The notes under the pieces are model-generated. The model saw only the letters and a program-made list of their open reading frames with translations, searched no databases and was not told the origin of the DNA. Positions 1-8,256 of a DNA stretch of 64,000 nt are shown one piece after another. The DNA comes from Elusimicrobiota bacterium. GTDB taxonomy: Bacteria > Elusimicrobiota > Elusimicrobia > UBA1565 > UBA9628. The stretch is from the NCBI GenBank assembly GCA_027406905.1, contig DAHZHT010000001.1, positions 248,001-312,000 of the forward strand, given 5' to 3'. Position 1 is the stretch's first letter; the number at the start of each line of letters is the position of its first letter. Both the position numbers and the translations under genes were made by a program.

Positions 1-5
1 TTTAG

Positions 6-11
6 TAAAAT
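6..11 (+). promoter_or_regulatory. -10-like box of tmk, probable leaderless start
   Basis: TAAAAT ends five bases before the GTG start of tmk. No Shine-Dalgarno sequence lies between the in-frame stop at 11-13 and the GTG. The matching -35 would fall outside the window, so this is judged from the -10 and its spacing, which match several other starts in the window. Confidence 0.4.
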
Positions 12-16
12 AGCTC

Positions 17-649
17 GTGCGAAACAAAGGGGTTTTAATTGTCTTTGAAGGGCCTGATAAATCCGGTAAATCGACCCAGGCCAAGCTTTTAGCCCGCGAG
101 CTCGAAAAGCGCGGTTTGCCGGTTCTTCACACCCGTGAGCCGGGAGGAACTCCATTTGCGGAAGATATCCGGCATATTCTCCTCGATACTTCTTATAAGT
201 TATCGCCTTTAAGCGAACTTTTTCTCTACGAGGCGGCGCGCGCCCAGCATACGCAAGAGACCCTTTTGCCCGCTCTGAAAGCCGGGAAAATCGTCATTTC
301 CGAGCGCTATGTTTTGGCGAGTTTGGCTTATCAAGGCTACGGACGCGGGATTCCGCTTAAACGCGTCAAAGACCTCAATGCGGCGGCTTCCGGAAATCTT
401 AAACCCCATTTGACGATTCTCATTGATGTTCCGGTCCGTTCTTTTTCTAAAAGGATGAAAGGCTCGCCCGATCGCTTGGAAAAAGAAGGAGTTGATTTTC
501 GTCAGCGCGTGCGCCGGGGGTATCTTGAACTCTCTAAAAAAGAGAGAAATATTTTTCTCATCGATGGACGTGGCCGAATTGAGGATATTCACGCAAAGAT
601 TATTTCCAGAATTGAGAAACTAATTGAGCCTTCCGGGCGCAAAACATGA
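17..649 (+). CDS. tmk: Thymidylate kinase
   Basis: Phosphorylates dTMP to dTDP with ATP in the cytosol for DNA synthesis. The 210-residue protein has the P-loop in FEGPDKSGKST (about residues 10-20), the TREPGGT substrate motif near residue 40, the SERYVLASLAYQG region near 95-107 and a lid with DRLEKEGVDFRQRV near 152-165. Length is normal for the family. The GTG at 17 is used because an in-frame TAG lies at 11-13 and translation from it gives a normal N-terminus. It is the first gene of tmk-holB-metG; the last four bases overlap holB (ATGA), a common pairing of tmk with the delta-prime subunit. Confidence 0.95.
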   Translation: MRNKGVLIVFEGPDKSGKSTQAKLLARELEKRGLPVLHTREPGGTPFAEDIRHILLDTSYKLSPLSELFLYEAARAQHTQETLLPALKAGKIVISERYVLASLAYQGYGRGIPLKRVKDLNAAASGNLKPHLTILIDVPVRSFSKRMKGSPDRLEKEGVDFRQRVRRGYLELSKKERNIFLIDGRGRIEDIHAKIISRIEKLIEPSGRKT

Positions 650-1581
650 ATTTTAGCGAGATTAAAGGACAAGATAAGGCCATTAAGAACCTCCGCGCGA
701 TTTTAGCGGCGGAAAAAATTCCCTCGGTTTTTCTTTTCAGCGGCCCCGACGGCGTCGGAAAAAAATTGGCCGCTCAAATTTTCGCTCAGATCGTTTTGTG
801 TTCCCAGCGAGATAAAAATCAGTCTCCTTGCGAGGTTTGTCCTTCTTGCCTGGCCGTCCAGCGGGAAGTTCATCCGGATTTTAAGATGGTCGACTTATCT
901 TATCAGGCCAACTTAAGAGATGAGGAATTGTCAAAACAGCGGACCCTGCGCGTCGACACTATCCGTCATTTGCGCTCGGAAATGTCCATGGAGCCGATGC
1001 TGGGAGGTTGGAAGGCGGCAGTGATTGTCGATGCGGAAAATTTGGAGATAGAATCTTCAAATGCGCTCCTTAAAATTTTAGAAGAGCCGCCCAGAAAAAC
1101 GTTTTGGATTTTGCTTAGCTCCCAAGCCCAGACGCTGCCGAAAACGATCTTGTCTCGGGCTCTTAAAATCCCGTTTGCGCCTATTCCAAAAAAATTAGTC
1201 GCCAAGGTTCTGGAGGAAAGAGGGATAAAATCGAATTCGGCTCTTGAGCTTTGCGCCGGATCTATCGGAAGGGCTTTGGAGTTTTCAAAAAGGGAAAATT
1301 GGCCCGGGGTTTTAACCGAGAGCCCTTTATCCGCCATTCAAGCCTGTGAAGCTTTGCCGCGGGATCTGCCCTCTTCCCGCCGGGAAGCGGAGCTTGTTTT
1401 TTTCTCTTTGTCGGAAAATTTAAGGCGGTTTTATCATCAGGGAAAAATTTCATTTGAGCGTTTTGAGAAAGCGGCCAGAGATATCTCTTGGCTTAAAGTT
1501 GCCGTCCGCTCAAACGCCGATCCGCGGGCTTCCGTTTTGCTAGCCTGCCTTAAAGCCCAGGAGGCGGGTTTAAAAACCTAA
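646..1581 (+). CDS. holB: DNA polymerase III subunit delta-prime
   Basis: Clamp-loader subunit of the replicase. The 311-residue AAA+ protein has a Walker A segment GPDGVGKK (about 34-41), a zinc-binding run of cysteines typical of clamp-loader subunits (CSQ, then CEVCPSC, about 53-70) and the conserved SNALLKILEEPP near 138-149. The usual SRC sensor/arginine-finger motif reads SRALKI here, with Ala for Cys; delta-prime subunits usually do not hydrolyse ATP, so this is tolerable. It overlaps tmk by four bases and is followed five bases later by metG, so the three genes are probably cotranscribed. Confidence 0.9.
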   Translation: MNFSEIKGQDKAIKNLRAILAAEKIPSVFLFSGPDGVGKKLAAQIFAQIVLCSQRDKNQSPCEVCPSCLAVQREVHPDFKMVDLSYQANLRDEELSKQRTLRVDTIRHLRSEMSMEPMLGGWKAAVIVDAENLEIESSNALLKILEEPPRKTFWILLSSQAQTLPKTILSRALKIPFAPIPKKLVAKVLEERGIKSNSALELCAGSIGRALEFSKRENWPGVLTESPLSAIQACEALPRDLPSSRREAELVFFSLSENLRRFYHQGKISFERFEKAARDISWLKVAVRSNADPRASVLLACLKAQEAGLKT

Positions 1582-1585
1582 ATTT

Positions 1586-3124
1586 ATGAAAAAAATTTAT
1601 ATTACGACCCCCATTTATTACATCAATGCCGCTCCGCATATCGGTCATGCTTATACCACAATCGCCGCCGATGTCTTGGCCCGGTTTTACCGCAGTCAAA
1701 ACCGGGAAATTCATTTTTTGACCGGAACCGACGAGCATGGTCTTAAAATAGAAGAGGCCGCTCGCGCTTTGGGGATGGAGCCTCAAAATTACGCCGATCA
1801 GATATCCGAGAAATTTCGCGAGCTTTGGAAACACCTCGATATCCGTTACGATGATTTTATTCGGACAACCGAAGAACGCCATGTTCGCTGCGTCGAGGAT
1901 GTTTTTTCCCGCCTTTTAAAATCGGGAGACGTTTACAAAGGATTTTACGAAGGGTATTACTGTCTGTCTTGCGAGACCTACTGGACCGAGAAAGAAATTC
2001 TTCCCAATGAGAAAAATTTAAAGCTTTGCCCCAATTCCGAATGTAAAAAACCTTTGGAGCGGGTCAAAGAGGAAAGTTATTTTTTTAAGCTCTCAAAATA
2101 TCAACAGGCTCTTATCGAGCATTATCAAAAAAATCCGGGTTTTCTTTCTCCGGCTCACCGCGCTTCTGAAATCGTCAATTTCGTTAAATCCGGCTTGCAG
2201 GATATCTCGGTTTCCCGCGCCAAGGTCAAATGGGGGATTCCCGTTCCCGGAGATTCGGCCCAGACGGTCTATGTTTGGTTTGACGCTCTTCTCAATTACG
2301 TGTCGGCGGTCTTGGAATCTAAAACCTCAAATCCTTCGGGCGAATTCTGGCCGGCGGACGCGCATATCGTCGGAAAAGAAATATACCGCTTTCACGCGGT
2401 TATTTGGCCGGCGATGCTTTTGGCCTTGGGATTCCCTCTTCCAAAGAAGGTTTTCGCCCATGGTTGGTGGACGGTCGAGGGTCAAAAAATGTCCAAATCA
2501 AAGGGCAATTTTGTCGATCCCTACGAGGCGACCCGTGAATTCGGGGTAGACTCTTTCCGTTACTTTTTGTTGCGCGAAATGCCTTTCGGGCAAGACGGAG
2601 ACTTTTCAATTGAAGCTTTGCGGCGCCGGTATAATTCGGATTTAGCCAACGATTTAGGAAATCTTATTTCCCGCGTCGTTGAGATGACCGATAGGTTTTT
2701 GGGCGGGAAACTTCCGACCCAGAGCGATCCCGAGAAGCATGAATATCCCCGGCGCTGGGCCGAGAAAACCCCGGCCATTCAATCGGCGATGGAAAATCTC
2801 AATTTTTCGGAAGCCCTTTCCATTATTTGGTCGGTTATTTCAAGCCTGAATCAATATGTCAATGAACAGGCGCCCTGGAAGCTTCAAAAGACCAGCCCCG
2901 AAAAAGTCGAGCCGGTTCTCTTTAATCTGGTTTGGTCCATTCGAATCGTGATGGGCTGGCTCGAGCCGTTTATGCCGCAGACGGCGGCCAAGGTCCAAGC
3001 TCAATTAGGGATAAGGCAATTGCCACGGCCGGTGACTGCGGAAGAAGTCTTGGCCGGAAAGCCGACGGCCAGCCACGCGATTTTAAAAGCCCCGCCTCTT
3101 TTTCCGAGAAAGACTAAGCCCTAA
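1586..3124 (+). CDS. metG: Methionyl-tRNA synthetase
   Basis: Class I synthetase charging tRNA-Met. The 512-residue protein starts with TPIYYINAAPHIGHAYT (HIGH-type motif about 14-17), has a zinc knuckle with CLSC and CPNSEC (about 128-155) and the KMSKSKGN motif near residue 304. There is no C-terminal tRNA-binding EMAP-like domain; the protein ends after the anticodon-binding helical domain. It starts five bases after holB. Its stop codon interlocks with that of the convergent pssA in the four bases CTAA at 3121-3124, leaving no room for a terminator. Confidence 0.95.
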   Translation: MKKIYITTPIYYINAAPHIGHAYTTIAADVLARFYRSQNREIHFLTGTDEHGLKIEEAARALGMEPQNYADQISEKFRELWKHLDIRYDDFIRTTEERHVRCVEDVFSRLLKSGDVYKGFYEGYYCLSCETYWTEKEILPNEKNLKLCPNSECKKPLERVKEESYFFKLSKYQQALIEHYQKNPGFLSPAHRASEIVNFVKSGLQDISVSRAKVKWGIPVPGDSAQTVYVWFDALLNYVSAVLESKTSNPSGEFWPADAHIVGKEIYRFHAVIWPAMLLALGFPLPKKVFAHGWWTVEGQKMSKSKGNFVDPYEATREFGVDSFRYFLLREMPFGQDGDFSIEALRRRYNSDLANDLGNLISRVVEMTDRFLGGKLPTQSDPEKHEYPRRWAEKTPAIQSAMENLNFSEALSIIWSVISSLNQYVNEQAPWKLQKTSPEKVEPVLFNLVWSIRIVMGWLEPFMPQTAAKVQAQLGIRQLPRPVTAEEVLAGKPTASHAILKAPPLFPRKTKP

Positions 3125-3906
3125 ATCGCCGGCGGAGCGATTTTAAATAGCCGACGCAGTCCTTGGATGACAAGCCCGACCGGCCCCAGCAAGACATAGA
3201 CAAAAAACAGAAGAAATATGGCGTTTTGCGGGTAAAGGAAAATCGCAAAACCGGTCAAGACTAGAGTCACTAAAATTTTTGGCGAGCGAGGTCTCAAAGG
3301 AGATATGTTTTTAAAGGTCGGATAGGGGATGGTGGATATCATCAGAAAGGCGAGGATAAAAACAATCAGCGGAACCAGCGGATACAAAAGCGGTATTTGA
3401 TCCATCAAAAATTTCCATGTGCGCGCAGGGCGGCCCTCTTCAACAATCTGATAAAGAAGGACAAACGAAGCCAAAAAACCCGCGCCCGCAGGTACCGGAA
3501 GGCCGGTAAAATGGTTTTTGGGCGGAGCTGAGCCCTGGGCGGAAATATTAAAACGAGCCAGCCTTAAAGCTCCGCAAAGGGCATACAAAAAAGCCAGAGG
3601 GTATCCCCAGGAGCCGTAATCCTTGAGAATAAAGCCATACATCATGATGGCCGGCGCGATGCCAAAAGTGAGAAAGTCCGAGAGAGAATCGAACTCAATG
3701 CCGAACACCGATTCTCCGTGAAATAGGCGGGCGACACGGCCATCGAGGGAATCGAAAATCATTCCGGCTAATATCGCGGTCGCGGCGGTCGGAAAATCGC
3801 GTTCATGAACGGATAAAAGGGCATAAAAGCCGCAGGCCATGTTTCCGACGGTAAAAAGAGACGGCGCTAAAACGCGCCCGCCGCGCTTAAGACCTAATTT
3901 ATCCAT
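3121..3906 (-). CDS. pssA: CDP-diacylglycerol-serine O-phosphatidyltransferase
   Basis: Integral membrane enzyme making phosphatidylserine from CDP-diacylglycerol and serine. The CDP-alcohol phosphotransferase signature is complete: DSLDGRVAR, then FGIEFDSLSD (about residues 47-75), with several hydrophobic membrane segments after it. Length (261 residues) fits the family. The start overlaps the end of psd by 13 bases, so psd and pssA form one minus-strand operon that carries the two steps to phosphatidylethanolamine. The stop interlocks with metG. Confidence 0.93.
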   Translation of the reverse strand: MDKLGLKRGGRVLAPSLFTVGNMACGFYALLSVHERDFPTAATAILAGMIFDSLDGRVARLFHGESVFGIEFDSLSDFLTFGIAPAIMMYGFILKDYGSWGYPLAFLYALCGALRLARFNISAQGSAPPKNHFTGLPVPAGAGFLASFVLLYQIVEEGRPARTWKFLMDQIPLLYPLVPLIVFILAFLMISTIPYPTFKNISPLRPRSPKILVTLVLTGFAIFLYPQNAIFLLFFVYVLLGPVGLVIQGLRRLFKIAPPAI

Positions 3907-4538
3907 TCGGCAATCGGGGTCAGGCTGGCGAATACCTTATCCCCGGGCTTAACAGTGGCGCGGGCAGCCGAAGGCAGGTGAACGGCGACTTGCGAGCCAA
4001 AAGAAATCAGGCCGTAGCGTTCTCCGGTTTTAAGAAGGTCTCCTTCCTTGGCCCACCAGGTAATTCTTCGGGCTAATAATCCCGCGATCTGATCTATGGT
4101 GATTTGTCTTTGGGGCTGTCCGCACTCAAGGGTCATCGAACATTTTTCGTTGCCAAGGGCGGAAGCCAGCATCGCGGCTTTAAAGCTTCCTTTTCGGTAT
4201 TCTATTTTCTTGACTCTTCCTGTCGCGGGAACGCGTTGGACGTGAACGTTTAGAAGAGAGAGAAAAATTCGGATGGTCGTTGTCTCTTCCGAGCTTTCGC
4301 GGGAAACGCTTAAAACGGTTCCATCGCCGGGAGAATAGATTTTAGAATCGTCCTTGGGTGTGGGGCGGTTGGGGTCTCTGAAAAAATAGAGGCAAAAAAG
4401 AGCCTTCATAATTCCGATTGAGCCAATAACTTCCCCCAAAACCCGCGCTTGAGAAAAACGGACGGCCGTCCAAATCCCCAAAGCGGCGACTAAAAGGGAT
4501 AAGACGATAAACTTAATTCCTTGAATTGCGATGCGCAT
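3894..4538 (-). CDS. psd: Phosphatidylserine decarboxylase proenzyme (short form)
   Basis: Pyruvoyl enzyme that decarboxylates phosphatidylserine. From the ATG at 4538 it has 214 residues: an N-terminal membrane segment, FFRDPNRPTP near 53, FLSLLNVHVQRVP near 93-105, and LISFGSQVAVHLP near 178, whose Gly-Ser is the expected self-cleavage site that forms the pyruvoyl group. The longer reading frame runs back into a tRNA gene and is false (its start is the familiar tRNA-derived peptide MAELADAHDSK). Only six bases separate the tRNA 3' end from the ATG and no ribosome binding site is visible, so translation may be leaderless after tRNA processing. Confidence 0.9.
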   Translation of the reverse strand: MRIAIQGIKFIVLSLLVAALGIWTAVRFSQARVLGEVIGSIGIMKALFCLYFFRDPNRPTPKDDSKIYSPGDGTVLSVSRESSEETTTIRIFLSLLNVHVQRVPATGRVKKIEYRKGSFKAAMLASALGNEKCSMTLECGQPQRQITIDQIAGLLARRITWWAKEGDLLKTGERYGLISFGSQVAVHLPSAARATVKPGDKVFASLTPIAEWIN

Positions 4539-4544
4539 AAATTC

Positions 4545-4628
4545 TGGGCAGGGCGGGAATCGAACCCGCATGAAGTCGCCTCCACACGATTTTGAGTCGT
4601 GCGCGTCTGCCAGTTCCGCCACCTGCCC
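4545..4628 (-). tRNA. tRNA-Leu (anticodon CAA)
   Basis: Complete cloverleaf on the minus strand. The acceptor stem GGGCAGG pairs with CCTGCCC, the anticodon loop is CTCAAAA with CAA in the middle between ACGA/TCGT stems, and the T arm is GCGGG-TTCGATT-CCCGC. The variable region is long, as in class II Leu tRNAs. Discriminator base is A and CCA is not encoded. The 3' end lies six bases before psd, so the tRNA and psd-pssA are probably one transcript. Confidence 0.95.
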
Positions 4629-4673
4629 GCTTCTTGAAATCTTATCATTTTCAGAGTTTCTCTCCAGTGCCGC

Positions 4674-4701
4674 TTGAAATTGCCGCCGATCCTGCTATAA
4701 T
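4674..4701 (+). promoter_or_regulatory. Sigma70-type promoter of the DUF2335 pair
   Basis: TTGAAA at 4674-4679 and TATAAT at 4696-4701 are 16 bases apart. The GTG at 4708 comes six bases after the -10, so the transcript would start at or next to that codon. The promoter lies in the 79-base gap facing the tRNA-Leu operon. Confidence 0.65.
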
Positions 4702-4707
4702 CTATTT

Positions 4708-4983
4708 GTGGAGACCATTGAAGATTCGATTAAAACCGTCCCCAATGATCCCGTGGAAGGCTGCTCCATGGTTCGTTCGAGTTTTCTTTTTCCCCGATAT
4801 TCTGCATGGATTGGCGTGGCCAGGCTTTTTGATTTCGGCCAAAGCTTGAACCGCTATAATTACAGCCCTACTCCGGAGGAGGCTGATTATCAGTCTTTAC
4901 TTTCGGATTGGCTTGCAGTCGGTGACGATATCCGCTGGGCAATCGGAACCTGCGGGCAGAAAACCGCAAACGCCCACAAATGA
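4708..4983 (+). CDS. Small conserved protein paired with DUF2335
   Basis: Function unknown. The C-terminal 70 residues contain YSAWIGVARLFDFGQSL, NRYNYSPTPEEADYQ and LSDWLAVGDDIRWAIG, a pattern that I recall from short proteins encoded directly upstream of DUF2335 genes. Two starts are possible. The GTG at 4708 (91 residues) would be leaderless from the promoter at 4674-4701. The ATG at 4768 (71 residues) has GGAAGG seven bases upstream and fits the conserved part better. The stop overlaps the start of the next gene by four bases, implying translational coupling. Confidence 0.6.
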   Translation: METIEDSIKTVPNDPVEGCSMVRSSFLFPRYSAWIGVARLFDFGQSLNRYNYSPTPEEADYQSLLSDWLAVGDDIRWAIGTCGQKTANAHK

Positions 4984-5402
4984 CGGGACCCCTTCAACAC
5001 CCGTCTCAAAAATCTTCCAGCGCGATTGTAGGAGTCGCTGCCACCTTTTCCGGCCCGATACCTTCTCCAGGCATTCTCAAACAATATAATGAAATTGTCC
5101 CTGGGGCCGCTGAACGCATCCTTAAAATGGCCGAGGAACAATCCGCTCATCGGCGTCAACTTGAAACCAAGGCCGTTGACAGCATGAGTTTAAACGCCAT
5201 GTTGGGGACAGCTGCCGGCCTTCTCATCGCTTTGGCTTTCGCCGCCGTCGCGGCCTACTGTATTTATAAAGGCGCCAATTTAACCGGTCTTGCCATGGTC
5301 ATTGGAGATATCGCCGCCTTATTGCTTGCTTATCTCAACGGTAAGAAATCCACGGATCGAGATCTGGCTAAAAAACGGAACGCCAACCGACTTGAGCCTT
5401 AA
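4980..5402 (+). CDS. DUF2335 family membrane protein
   Basis: The 140-residue protein carries the DUF2335 signature SGPIPSPGILKQYNEIVPGA followed by AERILKMAEEQSAHRRQ (about 22-55), then two hydrophobic segments (about 73-95 and 99-118) and a charged tail. The family is defined only as a predicted membrane protein and is often found in accessory DNA; its function is not established. It overlaps the small upstream gene by four bases. The unit has its own promoter and sits between housekeeping and polysaccharide genes, which suggests a transferred two-gene cassette. Confidence 0.75.
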   Translation: MTGPLQHPSQKSSSAIVGVAATFSGPIPSPGILKQYNEIVPGAAERILKMAEEQSAHRRQLETKAVDSMSLNAMLGTAAGLLIALAFAAVAAYCIYKGANLTGLAMVIGDIAALLLAYLNGKKSTDRDLAKKRNANRLEP

Positions 5403-5576
5403 TTTTTTGTCATTAGGCTCCCTAATTGCTTTCATCACTTGCCTCCTATACACACCAACCTGCGCCCTCGCGCTTTGAACACCCGTGCCGGACCGTGGAG
5501 AAGTCAAATCGCTATTTGGGTGGCATTGGTAAACCGCGCGGCTATCACGGCAATATTGTAAAATGAGGGCACGAGC

Positions 5577-7025
5577 ATGCCTGAACTCAATTTGGCTCTG
5601 GACAAAACGCCGCCGCAATTTTTTAAGCGCGGCTGGAATTGGGCTTTAAGGCGTCTTATTTTGCTTTTGGGCCTTGCCACCGACGTCTTTGCCGTCGCCT
5701 TCGCTTTTTATTCGGCCTATTGGTTGAGATTTCATTTCCATCCGCTTTTACGCTTGATTCCTCCGCCCAAAGGGCTCATTTCTCCCTGGTCCGATTATTC
5801 CCCGATTTTGCCGGTCGTGGTTCTTATTTGGGTGGCCGTTCTTTTTTTTGGAGTCGAAATTCATCAAGAGCCCCCTCTTCCCACGGAAGATAAAATCGTG
5901 CGTATTCTCTCGGGCTCTTTTAAGGCGACCATCGTCGTCATGGCTTTGAGTTTTTTATCCAAAAGATATTCTGACTCCCGCCTTCTTTTACTGATGACGG
6001 CTCCTTTGGCTTCCTTATATCTAGCGGCGGATTCAGCCTTGATTAATTGGATTCGCTGGAAGATTTTAACGCCTCTTGGAGGCCAGGACAAATTGCTCGT
6101 GATAGGGGAAGGGCCGTTGTCTGAATCAATGATCCAAAAAATCACGCGCCTTCGACATCGCCAGATACTCAAAAAACCTTCCTTGCCAAGGCAAGAAATA
6201 TTAGACTTGGCGCGTTCGGAAAATGTGAGCGATGTCTTGCTCATACAGACGGATTTAACTCAAGAGGAAATGGCGGCTTTAGCCGAAGGACTTGAGTCTT
6301 TGGGCGCGCAGATGAGGATTGTTCCCAGTCTCTTGGAATTGCGAATGGGGGAGGTTCAGGTGGATGAATCCCTGGGGGTTCCCACGTTTTATTTTAAGCA
6401 TGGATCTCTTTCCGGAGAGAACTTTATCATTAAGCGTGTTTTTGATATTTTATTTTCCGCCTCGGTCTGCATTCTGGGTTTTATTCCCTTTGCCCTCATC
6501 GCCATTCTAATCAAGCTCGATTCTCCGGGTCCGATTTTTTTTCGCCAAAAGCGCTACGGGCTTTATCTGGGGGTTTTTGACGCCCTTAAGTTTCGGACCA
6601 TGGAGGCAGACGCTGAATCTAAAGTAGACAGGGTTCAAGAGGCAACTCCCGCTGGGGCGTTCTTTAAGATTAAAAATGACCCCCGAGTGACTCGAGTGGG
6701 AAAATTGTTGCGTCGGTTTTCATTGGATGAATTTCCCCAGTTTTTAAACGTTTTAAGCGGTGATATGAGCGTGGTTGGGCCGAGACCTCTAGCTCTCAGG
6801 GATTTGGATAGGCTTAAGGAAAATTTTGGGCCCGCCTATAAAAAGCGTCTTAGCGTTCTGCCGGGAGTTACCGGGCTTTGGCAGGTTTCCGGGCGTTCGG
6901 ACTTGTCCAATGAACAAAGTTTCTCCTTGGATACCTTTTACATCGAACATTGGTCCTTGGGGCTGGACATTAAAATTATTTTAAAGACCATCCCCGCCGT
7001 TTTATTCGGGAAAGGCGCGTATTAA
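5577..7025 (+). CDS. Undecaprenyl-phosphate sugar phosphotransferase (WbaP/WcaJ type)
   Basis: Initiates surface polysaccharide synthesis by moving a sugar-1-phosphate onto undecaprenyl phosphate. The 482-residue protein has an N-terminal block of membrane segments (about 20-165), a degenerate nucleotide-binding-like middle, and a C-terminal bacterial sugar transferase domain: KRVFDILFSASVCI, DSPGPIFFRQKRYG, LKFRTM, LLRRFSLDEFPQFLNVL and GDMSVVGPRP, then GVTGLWQVSGRS. The sugar cannot be told from sequence. GAGGG lies eight bases before the ATG. A preceding 174-base gap (5403-5576) contains a short stem ATTAGG-CTC-CCTAAT at 5412-5426 and a possible -10 TAAAAT at 5559-5564, nothing else recognisable. 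Confidence 0.9.
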   Translation: MPELNLALDKTPPQFFKRGWNWALRRLILLLGLATDVFAVAFAFYSAYWLRFHFHPLLRLIPPPKGLISPWSDYSPILPVVVLIWVAVLFFGVEIHQEPPLPTEDKIVRILSGSFKATIVVMALSFLSKRYSDSRLLLLMTAPLASLYLAADSALINWIRWKILTPLGGQDKLLVIGEGPLSESMIQKITRLRHRQILKKPSLPRQEILDLARSENVSDVLLIQTDLTQEEMAALAEGLESLGAQMRIVPSLLELRMGEVQVDESLGVPTFYFKHGSLSGENFIIKRVFDILFSASVCILGFIPFALIAILIKLDSPGPIFFRQKRYGLYLGVFDALKFRTMEADAESKVDRVQEATPAGAFFKIKNDPRVTRVGKLLRRFSLDEFPQFLNVLSGDMSVVGPRPLALRDLDRLKENFGPAYKKRLSVLPGVTGLWQVSGRSDLSNEQSFSLDTFYIEHWSLGLDIKIILKTIPAVLFGKGAY

Positions 7026-7029
7026 ATCA

Positions 7030-8256
7030 ATGCCCAAAATTGAATCTAAAAACTGGATTTTAATCGCCTTGTGCCTTTGGGCTTTCCTTCAACCCCTCTC
7101 CATTGCCGGGGCCAATATCGCGATTGCCTTGATTCTGTTGGGGCTCTTGAGCCTGCGGGTTAAGGGCCTTTCATCCTTTAAAGACTCGGCTTTACAAAAA
7201 CCTCTTTGGATCTATATTATCGTCGGTATTGTATCAAGCGCCGTTATGGCTGGGTTTAAGGATGGCCGGGGGCCTTTGACGCGCGACTTCCAATTGGCGG
7301 CTGATTTTTATATTTTTTCCCTCGCTTTTGGAACAGAAAGCGGGTTTGAAACGTTCTATTTTTGGGTATTCGGTTTTTCCAGCGCGGCTTTGCTTGGCCT
7401 TGTTGAATTTTGCCTGTGGAAATTTTTCCCGACAGCGGCGGCGCATTTTAATGAAAAAATTTTAAGTTCTCATTTTTGGTCGGCTCTTTATGCGACCAAC
7501 CGCGCTCATGGGACAATTCACCCCGTCACTTTTGGCGAGTTGATGGCCATGGCCGGGCTTGGAATTCTGTCTTGGAAAATGACCGCCCGGCGCCAAGGGG
7601 AAAAAGAAGAGCCCTGGACGATTCTGTCTGGGATATTCATTCTTGCCTCTCTCGCTTTAAGCGGAACCCGTGGCGCGTGGATGGGGTTTTTTATCGGGAT
7701 TTTTGTCTTAGCTGTTTTAGGATTTCGCCTGATTATTTTTGAATTTTTTGCGTCTCTATTTTTAATTTCTTCCCAATTTCTTTTCAGCCCGCGTTTCGCG
7801 CAATCAGCAGGAGGAGCTCTCAGCGATAAGGAAAGTAGCTTCAAAATTCATCTTGCTTTATGGAAATCAGCCTGGAAGATGTTTTTGGATCACCCGATTC
7901 TCGGCGTCGGTCCCGGACGCTTTAGCTCCTTTTTCGGCCAATATCATTCCCTGCCCTTTGGCGGGCAGCCCACCTGGGGAAACGCCCATGATCTTTATCT
8001 CCAAAGCCTTGCCGAACGCGGAATCGTTGGGTTTTGCGCTCTTATGTTTCTTCTAGGAAGTATGGCTTTTCAGGCTTTTAAGATTTACCGCAGGGACAAT
8101 TCTTTTTTAAGCCTTTGGTTTTTATCTTGGATAACGGCTCTTGTTTTTATGAGCTTTACCGAAAGCGCTTTTCAGGTCGCGATGATCTGGATGCCGACGA
8201 TAGCTCTTTATGCGTGGATGGAAAGTCAAAGCCGCTTAAACGAGAGGAGACGATGA
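7030..8256 (+). CDS. O-antigen ligase / polymerase family membrane protein
   Basis: A 408-residue protein with about ten hydrophobic segments and the Wzy_C/WaaL signature: [16 protein letters not shown] near residue 215, a long periplasmic loop with [12 protein letters not shown] and [16 protein letters not shown] (about 290-335). Such proteins either join O-polysaccharide to lipid A core or polymerise repeat units; the sequence does not separate the two. It follows the initiating transferase by four bases and overlaps rmlA by four, so it belongs to the polysaccharide operon. Confidence 0.82.
   Translation: MPKIESKNWILIALCLWAFLQPLSIAGANIAIALILLGLLSLRVKGLSSFKDSALQKPLWIYIIVGIVSSAVMAGFKDGRGPLTRDFQLAADFYIFSLAFGTESGFETFYFWVFGFSSAALLGLVEFCLWKFFPTAAAHFNEKILSSHFWSALYATNRAHGTIHPVTFGELMAMAGLGILSWKMTARRQGEKEEPWTILSGIFILASLALSGTRGAWMGFFIGIFVLAVLGFRLIIFEFFASLFLISSQFLFSPRFAQSAGGALSDKESSFKIHLALWKSAWKMFLDHPILGVGPGRFSSFFGQYHSLPFGGQPTWGNAHDLYLQSLAERGIVGFCALMFLLGSMAFQAFKIYRRDNSFLSLWFLSWITALVFMSFTESAFQVAMIWMPTIALYAWMESQSRLNERRR

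Noticed and set aside
4539-4622. N-terminal extension of psd (MAELADAHDSK start)
   Set aside because: These codons are the tRNA-Leu gene read as protein, a well-known false extension.
4708-5402. Prophage remnant
   Set aside because: No integrase, structural or lysis gene and no attachment-site duplication of the tRNA end was found.
5412-5426. Terminator after the DUF2335 gene
   Set aside because: A 6-bp stem with a three-base loop and no following T tract; too weak to call.
8115-8252. Longer rmlA start
   Set aside because: It lies inside the ligase gene; GAGAGGAG and the canonical MKGIILAGG start are at 8253.
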